NCBI GenBank assembly: GCA_050742155.1
Contig: JBOGFC010000196.1
Location: 1 to 39,201, forward strand
Direction: 5' to 3'
DNA: 39,201 nt
From: JBOGFC01 sp050742155
GTDB lineage: Bacteria > Actinomycetota > Acidimicrobiia > Spongiisociales > JALYHC01
The position numbers and the translations under genes were made by a program. The notes under the pieces are model-generated. The model was not told the DNA's origin and made no database searches. It saw only the letters and a program-made list of their open reading frames with translations. Below are positions 22,168 to 30,950 of this stretch, piece after piece; position 1 is the first letter of the stretch, and each line of letters opens with the position of its first letter.

Positions 22168-23337
22168 ATGCCTGAGCCCTCCAACTCCGTCTGGGGACCC
22201 GACTGGCCGGAAGTGCGCCGCCGCTGGGCCCTCGACCCCGAGGTCGCCCACCTCAACCACGGCTCGTTCGGGGCCGTGCCCAAGGCCGTGGTCGCCGAAC
22301 AGGACCGCCTGCGCAGGGAGATGGAGGCCAACCCGACCGGGTTCTTCTGGCGGGAGCTGAACCCCCTCCTCGACGGGGCACGGCAAGCCGCCGCCCAGTT
22401 CCTCGGCGCGGCACCGGAGGGCCTGGCCTTCGTCCGCAACGCCACCACCGGCGTCAACGCGATCCTCCGCAGCATCCCGCTGGAGGCCGGCGACGAGGTC
22501 CTGTTGACCGACCACGCCTACGGGGCAGTGAAGCTGACCGCCGAGCGGGTGTGCGAGGAGCGGGGAGCCGTCCTGAGGACCCAGCCCGTGCCTCTCTCCT
22601 CCTCCACCGCCGACCTGGCCGAGGCGGTGTTGGCCGGAGTGAGCCCCGCCACACGGGTGGCCATCGTCGACCAGGTCGCCTCCCCCACCGGCTTGGTCTT
22701 CCCGGTGAGCGAGATCGTGGCCGCCTTGCGCCGGCAGGGGATCATCAGCCTGGTCGACGGGGCCCACGCTCCCGGGACGCTCGACGTCCGGGTCGAAGAG
22801 CTGGCTGCCGACTTCTGGGTGGGGAACTTCCACAAATGGGTGTGCGCCCCCAGGGGAGCGGGAGCCCTCTGGGCCACCGAAGAGCTCCGCTCGCTGCTGC
22901 GGCCGGTGGTCACCACTTACGGGATCGAGGAGGGCTTTCCGGCCTCGTTCGCCTGGGCGGGGACCGACGACTACACAGCCTGGCTGACGGTGCCGGCCGC
23001 CCTCGACTTCCTCGGCTCCCTCGGCTGGGATCGACTGCGCCACCACAACCGGGTGCTGGCCGATCTGGGCCGGAGCATCGTGGCCGCCGCCTTGGGCACC
23101 GCCGGCGATCTCCCCGACTTCCCCCATGCGGCCATGTCGCTGGTGGCCCTGCCGGAGGGGATCGCCGACCTCCCCGAGGAGGCCAGGGCGCTCTCGGAGG
23201 GCATCGCCGAGGAGCTCCGGGTGGAGGTGGCGGTCAGCGCCTGGAATGGGCGTGGCTACCTGCGCCTCTCGGCCTTTGCCTACAACTGCCCGGCCGACTA
23301 CCAAAGGCTGGCCGTAGGCCTCCCGGGGCTCCTCTAG
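22168..23337 (+). CDS. Class V PLP aminotransferase (isopenicillin-N epimerase-like)
   Basis: A 389-residue fold-type I PLP enzyme of the class V group, similar in layout to CefD-like epimerases and to EgtE-type C-S lyases. Landmarks: HLNHGSFGAVPKAV near residue 28, the RNATTGVNAILR phosphate-loop region near residue 90, SLVDGAHAPG with the ring-binding Asp near 195, and the Schiff-base lysine in GNFHKWVCAPRGAG near 225. The substrate cannot be fixed; beta-lactam genes and egt partners are absent nearby, so the epimerase name is only by similarity. It follows nrdJ but is separated by a strong terminator. Confidence 0.85.
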   Translation: MPEPSNSVWGPDWPEVRRRWALDPEVAHLNHGSFGAVPKAVVAEQDRLRREMEANPTGFFWRELNPLLDGARQAAAQFLGAAPEGLAFVRNATTGVNAILRSIPLEAGDEVLLTDHAYGAVKLTAERVCEERGAVLRTQPVPLSSSTADLAEAVLAGVSPATRVAIVDQVASPTGLVFPVSEIVAALRRQGIISLVDGAHAPGTLDVRVEELAADFWVGNFHKWVCAPRGAGALWATEELRSLLRPVVTTYGIEEGFPASFAWAGTDDYTAWLTVPAALDFLGSLGWDRLRHHNRVLADLGRSIVAAALGTAGDLPDFPHAAMSLVALPEGIADLPEEARALSEGIAEELRVEVAVSAWNGRGYLRLSAFAYNCPADYQRLAVGLPGLL

Positions 23338-23361
23338 CGTCATGACCCCCCAACCCCCCGC

Positions 23362-23387
23362 TGAACCATCAAGGCTCCCGGGTCGTC
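23362..23387 (+). promoter_or_regulatory. Candidate ECF-type promoter
   Basis: TGAAC at 23362-23366, 17 bp, then CGTC at 23384-23387. This resembles the GGAAC/CGTC pattern of ECF sigma promoters and lies upstream of the sigma gene, fitting autoregulation. The match is short and may be chance. Confidence 0.25.
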
Positions 23388-23462
23388 GCAGCAGGCGAAG
23401 TTCATGGACAAGGAGCCCTTCGACAAGCACCATGATCGTCAGCACCAAGCTTCGCCACGCTC

Positions 23463-24011
23463 TTGAGGGGGCGCTCCCTGTTCGAGCCCGACCCCAACAC
23501 CATCCGTGCCGCGGCCAAGGGCGACACGGCCGCCTTCGAGGAGCTGATGCGGGCCTACCAAGCCCCCGTGTGGCGCTTCCTCCGCCACCTGCTCCGGGAT
23601 GCCTCGCTGGCCGAGGACGTCACCCAGGAGACCTTCATTCGCGTCTACCGCCGACTCCACACGTTTCGCTTCCGCTCCAAGTTCTCCACCTGGGTGTTCC
23701 AAGTGGCTCGTAATGCCGGCATCGACGCCCTGCGGGCCCGGGAGCGGCGCAGCCGCCTCCTGCAAGTGGTCCGCCCCGAGCGGGTGGTGCCCGACCCGAG
23801 CGCCCGTTTGGAGATCAGCGAGGCGCTGAGCCGGCTCACCCCCATGCTGAGGGAGGCCTTCTTGATGATCGAGGTGCTCGGCCTGACCTACCGCGAGGCC
23901 GGCTCGGCCCTGGGCGTGCCGGAGGGAACCGTCAAGAGCCGGGTCTTCCGGGCCCGCGAGCAGCTGGTGGCTTGGCTGGGAGACGAAGGAGAGCAAGCCC
24001 ATGAAGTGTGA
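23463..24011 (+). CDS. ECF-family RNA polymerase sigma factor
   Basis: A 182-residue sigma-70 family ECF factor. Region 2 is seen in AFEELMRAYQAPVWRFLRHLL, DVTQETFIRVYRRLHTFR and FSTWVFQVARNAGIDALRA (about 25-95). Region 4 is seen in LTPMLREAFLMIEVLGLTYREAG and GVPEGTVKSRVFRAREQL (about 122-170). The TTG start at 23463 is the best available in frame but has no good ribosome site. It overlaps the downstream zinc anti-sigma gene by 11 nt, the usual coupling for such pairs. It probably controls an envelope response, judging by the peptidase in the same operon. Confidence 0.9.
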   Translation: MRGRSLFEPDPNTIRAAAKGDTAAFEELMRAYQAPVWRFLRHLLRDASLAEDVTQETFIRVYRRLHTFRFRSKFSTWVFQVARNAGIDALRARERRSRLLQVVRPERVVPDPSARLEISEALSRLTPMLREAFLMIEVLGLTYREAGSALGVPEGTVKSRVFRAREQLVAWLGDEGEQAHEV

Positions 24012-25830
24012 CCAGGCTCGCCTCCGCATCTCGGCGGCCCTGGACGGCGAGCTGCCCGCTGCCGAGGGGACCGCCCTCGACCTCCACCTGGAGGGTTGCG
24101 CGGCCTGCACCACCCATCTGGAGCGCCTGAACCGCCTCCGACAGGAGGTTCGATACGAGTCGCTCGGCGAGGTACCCGACGTCACCGAGCGGGTGCTCTC
24201 CGCCATCCGCCCCCGCCCTCGGGCGGCCTATCGCTTCCGGAGGCTCCCCTGGCGCCTGGCGCCCGTGGCCGCCTCGTTCCTGGCCGGCCTCCTGGTGGGG
24301 GTGATCCTGGCCGGTGCCGGCGTGGAGGGCCCGCCCGAGGTGGTGGCCGCCGATATTCCCCGCCGGGTGATCGAGGCGCAGACCCGCCTACGTTCTCTGT
24401 CCGCCCGGCTCGAGGTGGTTGAGCGGGGCTGGCATGACCAGGTTCCCACCCGCTCCTATGAGGGCTGGCTGCGCTACCAAGCCCCGGAGTCGTTGTCCGT
24501 CCACCTCTCGGACGTGAGCGTCTATCCCTCCCCCACCTGGGTGCGCAACGATGTCGAGCTGGTGATCGAGGACGGCTCCTGGTGGAACAGTGGCCCGCTG
24601 GCCTGCCCCGGGGAGGCGCAGCCCTCCTGCACACCGGAGCTCCAGGTGCGGGCCATCGTCAACCGGGAGCCCTTCCCCGAGGCGTCCCCCATTCCGCTCG
24701 ACCTGGTGGTGCCGGTGGACAGCTTCGCTCTGGCCGACCAGCCGCCGGTGCTGGGCCTGCGGGCGGTGGCCGGACGTCCGGCGGTGGGGATCGTCACCAC
24801 CGCCGCCCAGGTCGACCCGATCCTGGAGGAGCTCTTCGCCGGCGGCAACTGGCGCCGGCTCCATCCGACCGATCGAGCCGAGCTCTGGCTGGACCGGGAA
24901 GCGCTGGTGCCGCTCTCGCTGGAAATCTTCCCTGCCCCGAGTGAGGAGCGGGATCGCTGGGCCGAGCGCCATGGGTACCGGGACGATCCAGGGACCGCCC
25001 TTCTCGAGGTGCACCTGTCGGAGGTGACACTCAACCAGACGATCGGGGGCTTTGCGGGCCCGCCCTCGGAGGCCATAGTGCGTGATGCCGGGTTCCAGGA
25101 TCTCGCCTGGGAGGCGGTCGGGGCCCCGGTGCCGAGCAAGCTCCCCCCCGGGATGGAGCCCCATCGGGCCGGAAGGACCGCCGCCGGGACGCTCATCGAG
25201 GTACGGACCTGGTGGGACGGACGGGCCTGGTTGAAGGTCCGGGCGGTCCGGGCTTGGGGCGAGCCCCGCCTCTTCGGCGATCTCGGGACCGCGGTTCGCA
25301 AGGTTGAGATGGCAAGTGGAGGCGTGGCCTACGTGGCTGAGGGAGGCTCCCGGGTGGCGTTGCACGGGCGGGACCTCGACGTAGAGATCACCGGCAGCCT
25401 GCCGGAAGCCCGCCTCCTCGAGACGGCAGGCTGGTTGGGCATCGAGGGGCTGCCCGCGCCGGCCGACTGGCGGGAAGCCAACGCCGCCACCGTGACCGAG
25501 GCCAAGGCCTCGCTTCCCGCCCTGCTGTCGCCTGGCCGCCTGGCCGGATTCAGCCCCCCGGCCGTCCGGCTGTCGGGAGACGCCGTCACGCTCTCCTACG
25601 TCGGGGCAGGTGAGCGGGACTTCGTCCTGTCGCAAGCTCCGGGCACCGTCCTCACCCCGCCTCTCGACGCCGAGGTGCGGGGAGTGGAGGTGAGAGGGGT
25701 GGCCGGACGCTTCACCCCGGCCCGCGGTGAGCTGGAGTGGCTGCAGGAGGGGCTGGTGCTCAGCCTGCGAAGCGAGACCCTCTCGCTGGCCGAGCTGATC
25801 TTCATCGCCGAGAGGCTGGCCCCGGCGTGA
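24001..25830 (+). CDS. Zinc-binding anti-sigma factor with large outer domain
   Basis: A 609-residue transmembrane regulator expected to hold the ECF factor inactive. The N-terminal zf-HC2 (ZAS) domain has H29-x3-C33-x2-C36. One membrane helix lies at about 86-107. The remaining 500 residues face outside and are far longer than in most anti-sigma factors; the first part (QTRLRSLSARLEVVERGWHD, then YEGWLRYQAPESLSVHL) resembles LolA/MucB-like lipoprotein-sensing folds. It is coupled to the sigma gene by an 11-nt overlap and to the M15 peptidase by a GTGA overlap. A lipid or envelope signal is inferred. Confidence 0.8.
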   Translation: MKCDQARLRISAALDGELPAAEGTALDLHLEGCAACTTHLERLNRLRQEVRYESLGEVPDVTERVLSAIRPRPRAAYRFRRLPWRLAPVAASFLAGLLVGVILAGAGVEGPPEVVAADIPRRVIEAQTRLRSLSARLEVVERGWHDQVPTRSYEGWLRYQAPESLSVHLSDVSVYPSPTWVRNDVELVIEDGSWWNSGPLACPGEAQPSCTPELQVRAIVNREPFPEASPIPLDLVVPVDSFALADQPPVLGLRAVAGRPAVGIVTTAAQVDPILEELFAGGNWRRLHPTDRAELWLDREALVPLSLEIFPAPSEERDRWAERHGYRDDPGTALLEVHLSEVTLNQTIGGFAGPPSEAIVRDAGFQDLAWEAVGAPVPSKLPPGMEPHRAGRTAAGTLIEVRTWWDGRAWLKVRAVRAWGEPRLFGDLGTAVRKVEMASGGVAYVAEGGSRVALHGRDLDVEITGSLPEARLLETAGWLGIEGLPAPADWREANAATVTEAKASLPALLSPGRLAGFSPPAVRLSGDAVTLSYVGAGERDFVLSQAPGTVLTPPLDAEVRGVEVRGVAGRFTPARGELEWLQEGLVLSLRSETLSLAELIFIAERLAPA

Positions 25831-27014
25831 TCAGGCTGGCAGTCATGGTCCTCGCCGCGGTGGTGGGGCTCCTGGTAGGAGGGGCCGGGATGCTGGCCGT
25901 CGAGCGGCCGGCTTCGACTCCTACCACCAGCCTCACCACCAGCACCACCCTGGCGGCAGTCACCCCGGCTCCCATCCCCCGACCGGAAGAACGGGTGCTC
26001 CTGGCCTGGACCAGCGGAGGCCTGCCCGACGGATTCGCCGACCGGGTAGCCGGCCTGGCCGAGGTGGGGGCGGTCACCCTGGTCAAGGGCGACCTGGTCC
26101 ACCTGGTGGCCTCCTGGGGGGCAGGCGGAGCGGTGGTCGACAGCCCACCGGAGGGAATGCTGATCCCGCTCGAGGTGGCCTCCATCGACCCCAAGACGTA
26201 CGCCGAGTTCCTCCCGGCCGATGCCCGGCCTCTAGTGGTGGGGCTGGGAGAGGGAGAGGCGATCCTCGGCTCCACCTCCGCCCGGCTGCGGAGGCTGGGT
26301 GCCGGAGGGACGATGGAGTTGGTCGGTGGCGCCTCGCTCACCGTGGTCGGGGTGGTCGACGACGCTCTGGTGGGGGCGGCCGAGCTGGTGGTGGCTACGC
26401 CCACCGGGGACGAACTGGGGATCACCACGCCGCGCTATGTGCTGCTGACCCATCGCGGAGACCGCTCCGCCACGGAGGGGGCCATTGAGGAGCTCGTCTC
26501 GGGCACTCCGGTCCGCGTGCGGGGCCCGGGGGAGACCCCCTTCTTCCGGCACGGGGACGCGGTGCTTCCCCAGGCGCACATCAAGGACCGCTTCGGGGAG
26601 TTCGCCTACCGGTCCGAGGACGGTACGAGCTTCTCCCAGGAACCAGCCTGGACCGAGCGCTTCATCGTCACCACCCAGGTCCCCCTCCTCGGCCAAGTCT
26701 CCTGCCACCGGGCCTTCCTGCCCGCCCTGGAGGGGGCGATGGCCGAGCTGGTGGAGCGGAGCCTCGAGCACCTGGTCGACCCGGAGGGCTTCGCCGGTTG
26801 CTGGAACCCGCGGCTGATCGGACCGGGGGCCGGGGTCTCTCGCCACGCCTGGGGAGTAGCGGTCGACCTCAACTTCGGCGCCAACCCCACCGGGCTGCAA
26901 TCCTCCCAGGACCCCCGCCTGGTCGAGGTCATGGAGCGCTGGGGGTTCACCTGGGGCGGGTTCTGGCTGGTGCCCGACCCGGCCCACTTCGAGTACCTGC
27001 AGCCGCCCGGGTAA
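25827..27014 (+). CDS. M15 family D-Ala-D-Ala carboxypeptidase
   Basis: A 395-residue membrane-anchored protein: one N-terminal helix (about 2-25), a Thr-rich linker, a middle domain, and a C-terminal VanY-type M15 peptidase. Zinc site residues are H340 and D347 in SRHAWGVAVD and H387 in DPAHFEY, so it is probably active on peptidoglycan stem peptides. The middle part (LGEGEAILGSTSARLRRLG, then LTVVGVVDD) resembles the outer domain of MacB/FtsX-type permeases, an unusual partner. Start GTG 25827 overlaps the anti-sigma stop by 4 nt, so sigma, anti-sigma and peptidase form one operon. Confidence 0.85.
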   Translation: MIRLAVMVLAAVVGLLVGGAGMLAVERPASTPTTSLTTSTTLAAVTPAPIPRPEERVLLAWTSGGLPDGFADRVAGLAEVGAVTLVKGDLVHLVASWGAGGAVVDSPPEGMLIPLEVASIDPKTYAEFLPADARPLVVGLGEGEAILGSTSARLRRLGAGGTMELVGGASLTVVGVVDDALVGAAELVVATPTGDELGITTPRYVLLTHRGDRSATEGAIEELVSGTPVRVRGPGETPFFRHGDAVLPQAHIKDRFGEFAYRSEDGTSFSQEPAWTERFIVTTQVPLLGQVSCHRAFLPALEGAMAELVERSLEHLVDPEGFAGCWNPRLIGPGAGVSRHAWGVAVDLNFGANPTGLQSSQDPRLVEVMERWGFTWGGFWLVPDPAHFEYLQPPG

Positions 27015-27053
27015 CCCACCAAACCACGGGTTGCTACTCACCGTTTTGGTGGG
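27015..27053. terminator. Hairpin between convergent genes
   Basis: CCCACCAAA (27015-27023) pairs with TTTGGTGGG (27045-27053). It fills the gap between two converging genes, so it may end transcription from both sides. Confidence 0.5.
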
Positions 27054-27056
27054 CTG

Positions 27057-27746
27057 CTACCCAGGGTTTGAGAGGAGAGCCCGCACCTCCTCCACCGCCG
27101 CCCTGAAGAGCCGGGCCGCTCCGACGGAGTCGGGCCCGCCGATCTCCCGGTAGAGGCCGACCAACACCCGCAGGGCCTCCTCGCGGTCGAGCGGCTCACA
27201 GTTCGGGAAGGCCCGCTGGGTCGGCTCGAACACCCCCGAGGCCCAGGCCGACTGCTCCACCTTGGCGCCGTAGTGGGTGATGAGCAGTGACCGCTGCAGG
27301 GCGTGCAGGGACCGCTGGAAGGACTTGGTGCCGGCCGGGCCGGGGTGGCCGGCCTGCTCTCGCAGCTCGATGCTGGCCAGCGGACCTTCGGTGAGCAAGA
27401 CCTCATAGAGCGTCCCGGCTTCGCGGGAGAGGCGATGGGCCGCCGCCAGCTCGGCCTCCTCGTCGGCGCTCCGCCCCATCCAGCCCAGGGCGGCCGGGAG
27501 GACCCGGCGCGCCACGAAGGTCCCCCGTCCGCGCAGCCACTCCCCGTACCAGGCCACCCCCCGCAACGGCAGCTCTCCCCGGCAGGCCCACACCACGTCG
27601 GTGTCCTCGTTCCACTCGTCGATGCGATCCAGCCCGGTCACCTCGGCATGCAGGTTGGGGAGGTCGGCGGCCTTGGGGCCCCCGAACAGGTAGGCGATCC
27701 CCACCCGCTCCACGAAGCGGGCCGGTCTCGCGAAGGGATCAGGCAC
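27057..27746 (-). CDS. AlkZ-related winged-helix protein
   Basis: A 229-residue protein resembling AlkZ-related members of the HTH_42 superfamily, in which DNA glycosylases that unhook interstrand crosslinks are found. Supporting blocks are VWACRGELPLRGVAWYGEWLRGRG near residue 52, LSREAGTLYEVLLTEGPLASIELR, and SLHALQRSLLITHYGAKVE (about 147-165), which look like stacked winged helices. The catalytic QxQ motif of AlkZ was not found, so glycosylase activity is not supported. GTG 27746 is divergent from the DJ-1 family gene across 23 bp. Confidence 0.55.
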   Translation of the reverse strand: MPDPFARPARFVERVGIAYLFGGPKAADLPNLHAEVTGLDRIDEWNEDTDVVWACRGELPLRGVAWYGEWLRGRGTFVARRVLPAALGWMGRSADEEAELAAAHRLSREAGTLYEVLLTEGPLASIELREQAGHPGPAGTKSFQRSLHALQRSLLITHYGAKVEQSAWASGVFEPTQRAFPNCEPLDREEALRVLVGLYREIGGPDSVGAARLFRAAVEEVRALLSNPG

Positions 27747-27756
27747 GCCGGCATCC

Positions 27757-27762
27757 TATTGT
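27757..27762 (+). promoter_or_regulatory. Leaderless -10 box
   Basis: TATTGT lies 7 nt before the ATG at 27770, placing the transcription start on or next to the start codon. No ribosome site is present in the 23-bp divergent gap. Confidence 0.45.
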
Positions 27763-27769
27763 CTGGCTG

Positions 27770-28360
27770 ATGACCACCCGGATCGGCATCTTCCTCTTCG
27801 AAGGAGCCGAGGAGCTCGACTGGGCGGGACCGTGGGAGGTGCTCTCGGCCTGGGCCAAGCTCTGGCCGGACGACCAGGTGGAGGTGTTCACCCTGGCCCG
27901 CGCCCCGGGCCCGGTCACCTGCGCCAAGGGGCTACGGGTCCTGCCCGACTACTCCTGGGACAGCGCCCCTCCCCTCGACCTGCTCGTGTATCCGGGCGGA
28001 CGGGGCACCCGCCAACAGCTGGGCGACGAGGTGCTGGGGGGATGGGTGCGCAGGCTCTACGAGGCCGGCACCCTCATGACCAGCGTCTGCACGGGGGCCC
28101 TGGTCTATGCCGACGCCGGGATCCTCGACGGTCGGCCGGCGACCACCCACTGGGGCTCGCTGGAGCTGCTATCCACCCTCGGCAAGGACATCGAGGTCCG
28201 CCCCGACGCTCGGTTCGTGGACGACGGGCAGGTGATCACCGCTGCCGGGGTCTTGGCCGGCATTGACATGGCGCTGCACCTGGTCGCCCGGCTCCACTCT
28301 CCCGAGCGGGCCCGAGAGGTGCGCCGCTACATCCAGTACGACCCCGATCCCCCGGTGTGA
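27770..28360 (+). CDS. DJ-1/PfpI family protein, isonitrile hydratase-like
   Basis: A 196-residue glutamine-amidotransferase-like protein. The nucleophile elbow is SVCTGALVYADAGILDGRPATTHW near residue 104, with the Cys in CTG, as in the isonitrile hydratase (InhA) subgroup. The acidic partner lies in the N-terminal GAEELDWAGPWEV block (about residue 12-24). The WGSLELL segment and GVLAGIDMALHLV also fit this group. The true substrate is unknown. It is divergent from the AlkZ-related gene and probably leaderless. It converges on the cas operon end 160 bp away. Confidence 0.85.
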   Translation: MTTRIGIFLFEGAEELDWAGPWEVLSAWAKLWPDDQVEVFTLARAPGPVTCAKGLRVLPDYSWDSAPPLDLLVYPGGRGTRQQLGDEVLGGWVRRLYEAGTLMTSVCTGALVYADAGILDGRPATTHWGSLELLSTLGKDIEVRPDARFVDDGQVITAAGVLAGIDMALHLVARLHSPERAREVRRYIQYDPDPPV

Positions 28361-28426
28361 ATCGAACCGAGCCCTCGATGGTCTCCTGCCCTGGGAGGCA
28401 CCCATGCCCAGTACCAACGGGCAGGG

Positions 28427-28442
28427 GTGATGAATACATCAC
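28427..28442. promoter_or_regulatory. Palindrome GTGATG-AATA-CATCAC
   Basis: A perfect 6+4+6 dyad in the gap between the DJ-1 gene and the csb2 stop. It could be a protein-binding site or a small hairpin. No gene starts next to it, so its role is unclear. The rest of the gap (28361-28521) shows nothing else. Confidence 0.3.
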
Positions 28443-28521
28443 TATGCGCCTCACCCAGAGCTACGTCGAAGGCGACCCAAGATCGGAACCTGGCGGAGCG
28501 GCGCCCAGGGAGCGATCTGTG

Positions 28522-29916
28522 TCACGGATGCGGCAAGAAGAGGCCCAGGCCGAAGTGAGCGAGGTCCCCAAGAGAGATCGGCCCGGCCACCGGTTCGGGA
28601 AACACGAGTCGGATCCCGAACGCCCGCCGCGCCTCCCCCCGGGTGTCTCTCCCGGTTGGGCGGTGTCGCCGGTACGAGAGCCAGTCGCCGCGCAGCACCT
28701 CCACTCCGGCCGGGTTGGGCTTGCCCCGGTACCCAAGCTCTCGTGTCACGTCCTCCGTGAGGAACTCCACCAGCGTGCTTCCCCGCGCTGGATGACGAGT
28801 GGGCGCATAGGGAGTGAAGGACATCCACACCGATGCCGGGCCCACCAGCTCGGGCGCCGCTTGCTCGATGTGCCCGACAGCCTCGAGACCAAGGATGGAG
28901 GGTCGGAAGTCGGACACGTGGGCCCAGCCTTGCAAGCTGCGCAGGCCCGCCACCGCTCGGACCTCGTCGTCGTCCAGTCCGCCGGGCGCCCACACTGCCA
29001 AGGCGTCGAGGCGGGGATCCTCGGGAGACCCGAACGCCAGGTAATGGGCGTGCAGATGCTGAGAGGTGAGCACGTCGCCCTCCGCCGACTTGCCGGCCAG
29101 GCTGGCCGAGCGGCGCTCGCCGCCTGTCCGACCGTATCGGGACATGCAGGCCTGTCGAAGGGCGTGAGTCATGGCCACTGCCGCTTTCCGCGAGGGCCGG
29201 GCGGTGGTGGCGAGGGCGAAGCGAATGGCGGTGACTCGACGGAGCTTCACCGGGCGGCGAGAAGGCTGCGGGCGGAGAGGGAGGGGACGGGGATAGTCAA
29301 CCCATTCGGCACCCGAGGGAACGATCCGACGGCGTTGCCGCAGGAGCGACGGCCGTTCGATCACGCCGCTGAGGTCGAGCCGCGACGATGCGATGAGCAC
29401 CCGAGCGACCTCCGGCTCGTCTTCGCTGGCCGCCTCCAGCCACTCTCCAATGGGGGGATCCGTGATAAGCCGCGCGTGGCAGATCGACTCGGCGCGTCCC
29501 AGGTAGGTGAGACCGGAGGAAAGCAGCGCGAGCACCTCGGTCTCCGCAGGGGCCGGCTCTCCCGCCCAGCGCAGGAGGACCTCCTCGTCGGTCGGCACTA
29601 CCACGAACGGGTCGAGGATCCTGTCGCGGCTCTCCTTCACCGCGGTCATGAAGGTCTCGTCGGGCATGTAGTGGCGGGTGTGGGCCTCCACGTGGGCGGG
29701 CAGGCGAAAAGCCGGAGGCCCGGTCAGCCGACCCAACGCGGCCTCGACGATCGAGCTGTCGATGTCCGGCATGCGGTTCTGCCAGGTGGCGTAGAGCGCC
29801 CGGATGACCCTCCACGGCGAGGGGGGCCACTCCGGGATCCCCTCGTTCACGTTCCGGCCCCAAGGGGTGGCGTGATATCGCCCCCAAGGGAAACGTAGGC
29901 CCAGCGTGACCGGCAT
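28522..29916 (-). CDS. csb2: Type I-G Cascade subunit Csb2 (Cas5-Cas6 fusion)
   Basis: A 464-residue protein of the GSU0054/Csb2 family, which in type I-G replaces both Cas5 and Cas6. It caps the crRNA 5' handle and is thought to process pre-crRNA. Its N-terminus (VTLGLRFPWGRYHATPWGRNVNEG, then PEWPPSPWRVIRALYATW) is the most recognisable block. The C-terminal third (LVEFLTEDVTRELGYRG, then GIRLVFPEPVAGPISLG, GLGLFLP) fits a Cas6-like ferredoxin fold ending in a glycine-rich segment. ATG 29916 shares 1 nt with the csb1 stop. It is the last gene of the cas3-csx17-csb1-csb2 operon. Confidence 0.9.
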   Translation of the reverse strand: MPVTLGLRFPWGRYHATPWGRNVNEGIPEWPPSPWRVIRALYATWQNRMPDIDSSIVEAALGRLTGPPAFRLPAHVEAHTRHYMPDETFMTAVKESRDRILDPFVVVPTDEEVLLRWAGEPAPAETEVLALLSSGLTYLGRAESICHARLITDPPIGEWLEAASEDEPEVARVLIASSRLDLSGVIERPSLLRQRRRIVPSGAEWVDYPRPLPLRPQPSRRPVKLRRVTAIRFALATTARPSRKAAVAMTHALRQACMSRYGRTGGERRSASLAGKSAEGDVLTSQHLHAHYLAFGSPEDPRLDALAVWAPGGLDDDEVRAVAGLRSLQGWAHVSDFRPSILGLEAVGHIEQAAPELVGPASVWMSFTPYAPTRHPARGSTLVEFLTEDVTRELGYRGKPNPAGVEVLRGDWLSYRRHRPTGRDTRGEARRAFGIRLVFPEPVAGPISLGDLAHFGLGLFLPHP

Positions 29917-30950
29917 CAGTCGCTGGCCTCCTCCCCGGTCTCGGCCTCGGCTCGCCGGGCGGCTCGGGTCTTGGCCTGCTTGGGTGACCATCTCACCTCG
30001 AGAGGCTCCCTCGGCCCAATGGAGGCGACCAGGCTCTGGATCTGCTGGTCCAGCTCCTTGATGGGCGCCAACCCGGCCCCGCTTTGGTCGGCGACCGTGT
30101 CGCTCGTCGGAAAGAGGTCGCAGGCGGTCCTCAGGCGAAGGCCACCTTCCAGCAACGCGCGAAGCTGCCAGAGACCGATGGCCTCCAGGAGATCGGTGCG
30201 CTCGTCGTCCAGCCCATACGAGCGGATCTGGGCGCGGTCCAGCGACAGGCGGAGGGTGAGGCGGGCAGCGGTCCACTCGGTACGATGGAACGGAATGGTC
30301 CCGTAACCCTCGGCCGTGCCGCCCGTTCCCTCCGTCATCGAATGCCGTACGTGATCGCGCTTCACACCGCCGCTCTCGGCACGCTGGACATCCACCGCCT
30401 CGATGAAGGCGGTGACCGCCCGGGCAATCTTGGGCTGCCCGGGCCACACGCCAGCCGGCTCGGCGAAGAAGACCCCGTGAATGAGGCAGAACGGGTCGAG
30501 CTCGAACACGGCACCAGCGATCTGGCGGGCCGACACCGGACGATCGTCCCGGAGGTCGAGCCGCTCCCGGATCACCTCTCGCATGGGTCGCCCGTCGAGC
30601 GTGGCGTCCTTCACGAAAGCCGAAGCCAGACGGTGGGCCTCGGTGCGGCTGGAGGTGAGGTAGGCACCGTCCTCGGCGTGGACGACCCGCACATACGGGA
30701 GCCCCCCCACGGTGTCGACCGGCTCACTTCTTGTTTCGTCCCAGGCCACCGCCTCCAAGCGGTTGGCCATCGATTGGGCCGACTCGACGATGAGGGCAGG
30801 CTCCCACCTGATCGAGCCGTCCTCTCGGAGCGGCCGATCGAAGATGGCTGCTCCCAGGTCGGGGAACCCGGTGGGCTGGAAGCGGTCGCCTGCGACGACG
30901 TCGAGACCGACCTCATACAGCAGTCGCTGGGTGGTGGGGATTACGGTCAT
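29916..30950 (-). CDS. csb1: Type I-G Cascade backbone Csb1 (Cas7)
   Basis: A 344-residue GSU0053/Csb1-family protein, the Cas7-like subunit that would coat the crRNA spacer in several copies. Recognisable features are the N-terminal RLLYEVGLDVVAGDRFQPTGFPDLG, the VESAQSMANRLE block near residue 62, and IAGAVFELDPFCLIHGVFFA near 165. ATG 30950 follows GGAGGG and overlaps the csx17 stop by 4 nt (ATGA). The tail is rich in Lys, Arg and Glu. Assignment rests on family resemblance plus locus order. Confidence 0.9.
   Translation of the reverse strand: MTVIPTTQRLLYEVGLDVVAGDRFQPTGFPDLGAAIFDRPLREDGSIRWEPALIVESAQSMANRLEAVAWDETRSEPVDTVGGLPYVRVVHAEDGAYLTSSRTEAHRLASAFVKDATLDGRPMREVIRERLDLRDDRPVSARQIAGAVFELDPFCLIHGVFFAEPAGVWPGQPKIARAVTAFIEAVDVQRAESGGVKRDHVRHSMTEGTGGTAEGYGTIPFHRTEWTAARLTLRLSLDRAQIRSYGLDDERTDLLEAIGLWQLRALLEGGLRLRTACDLFPTSDTVADQSGAGLAPIKELDQQIQSLVASIGPREPLEVRWSPKQAKTRAARRAEAETGEEASD

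Noticed and set aside
27057..27746. Active AlkZ glycosylase
   Set aside because: The QxQ catalytic motif was not found; only the fold-level resemblance is kept.
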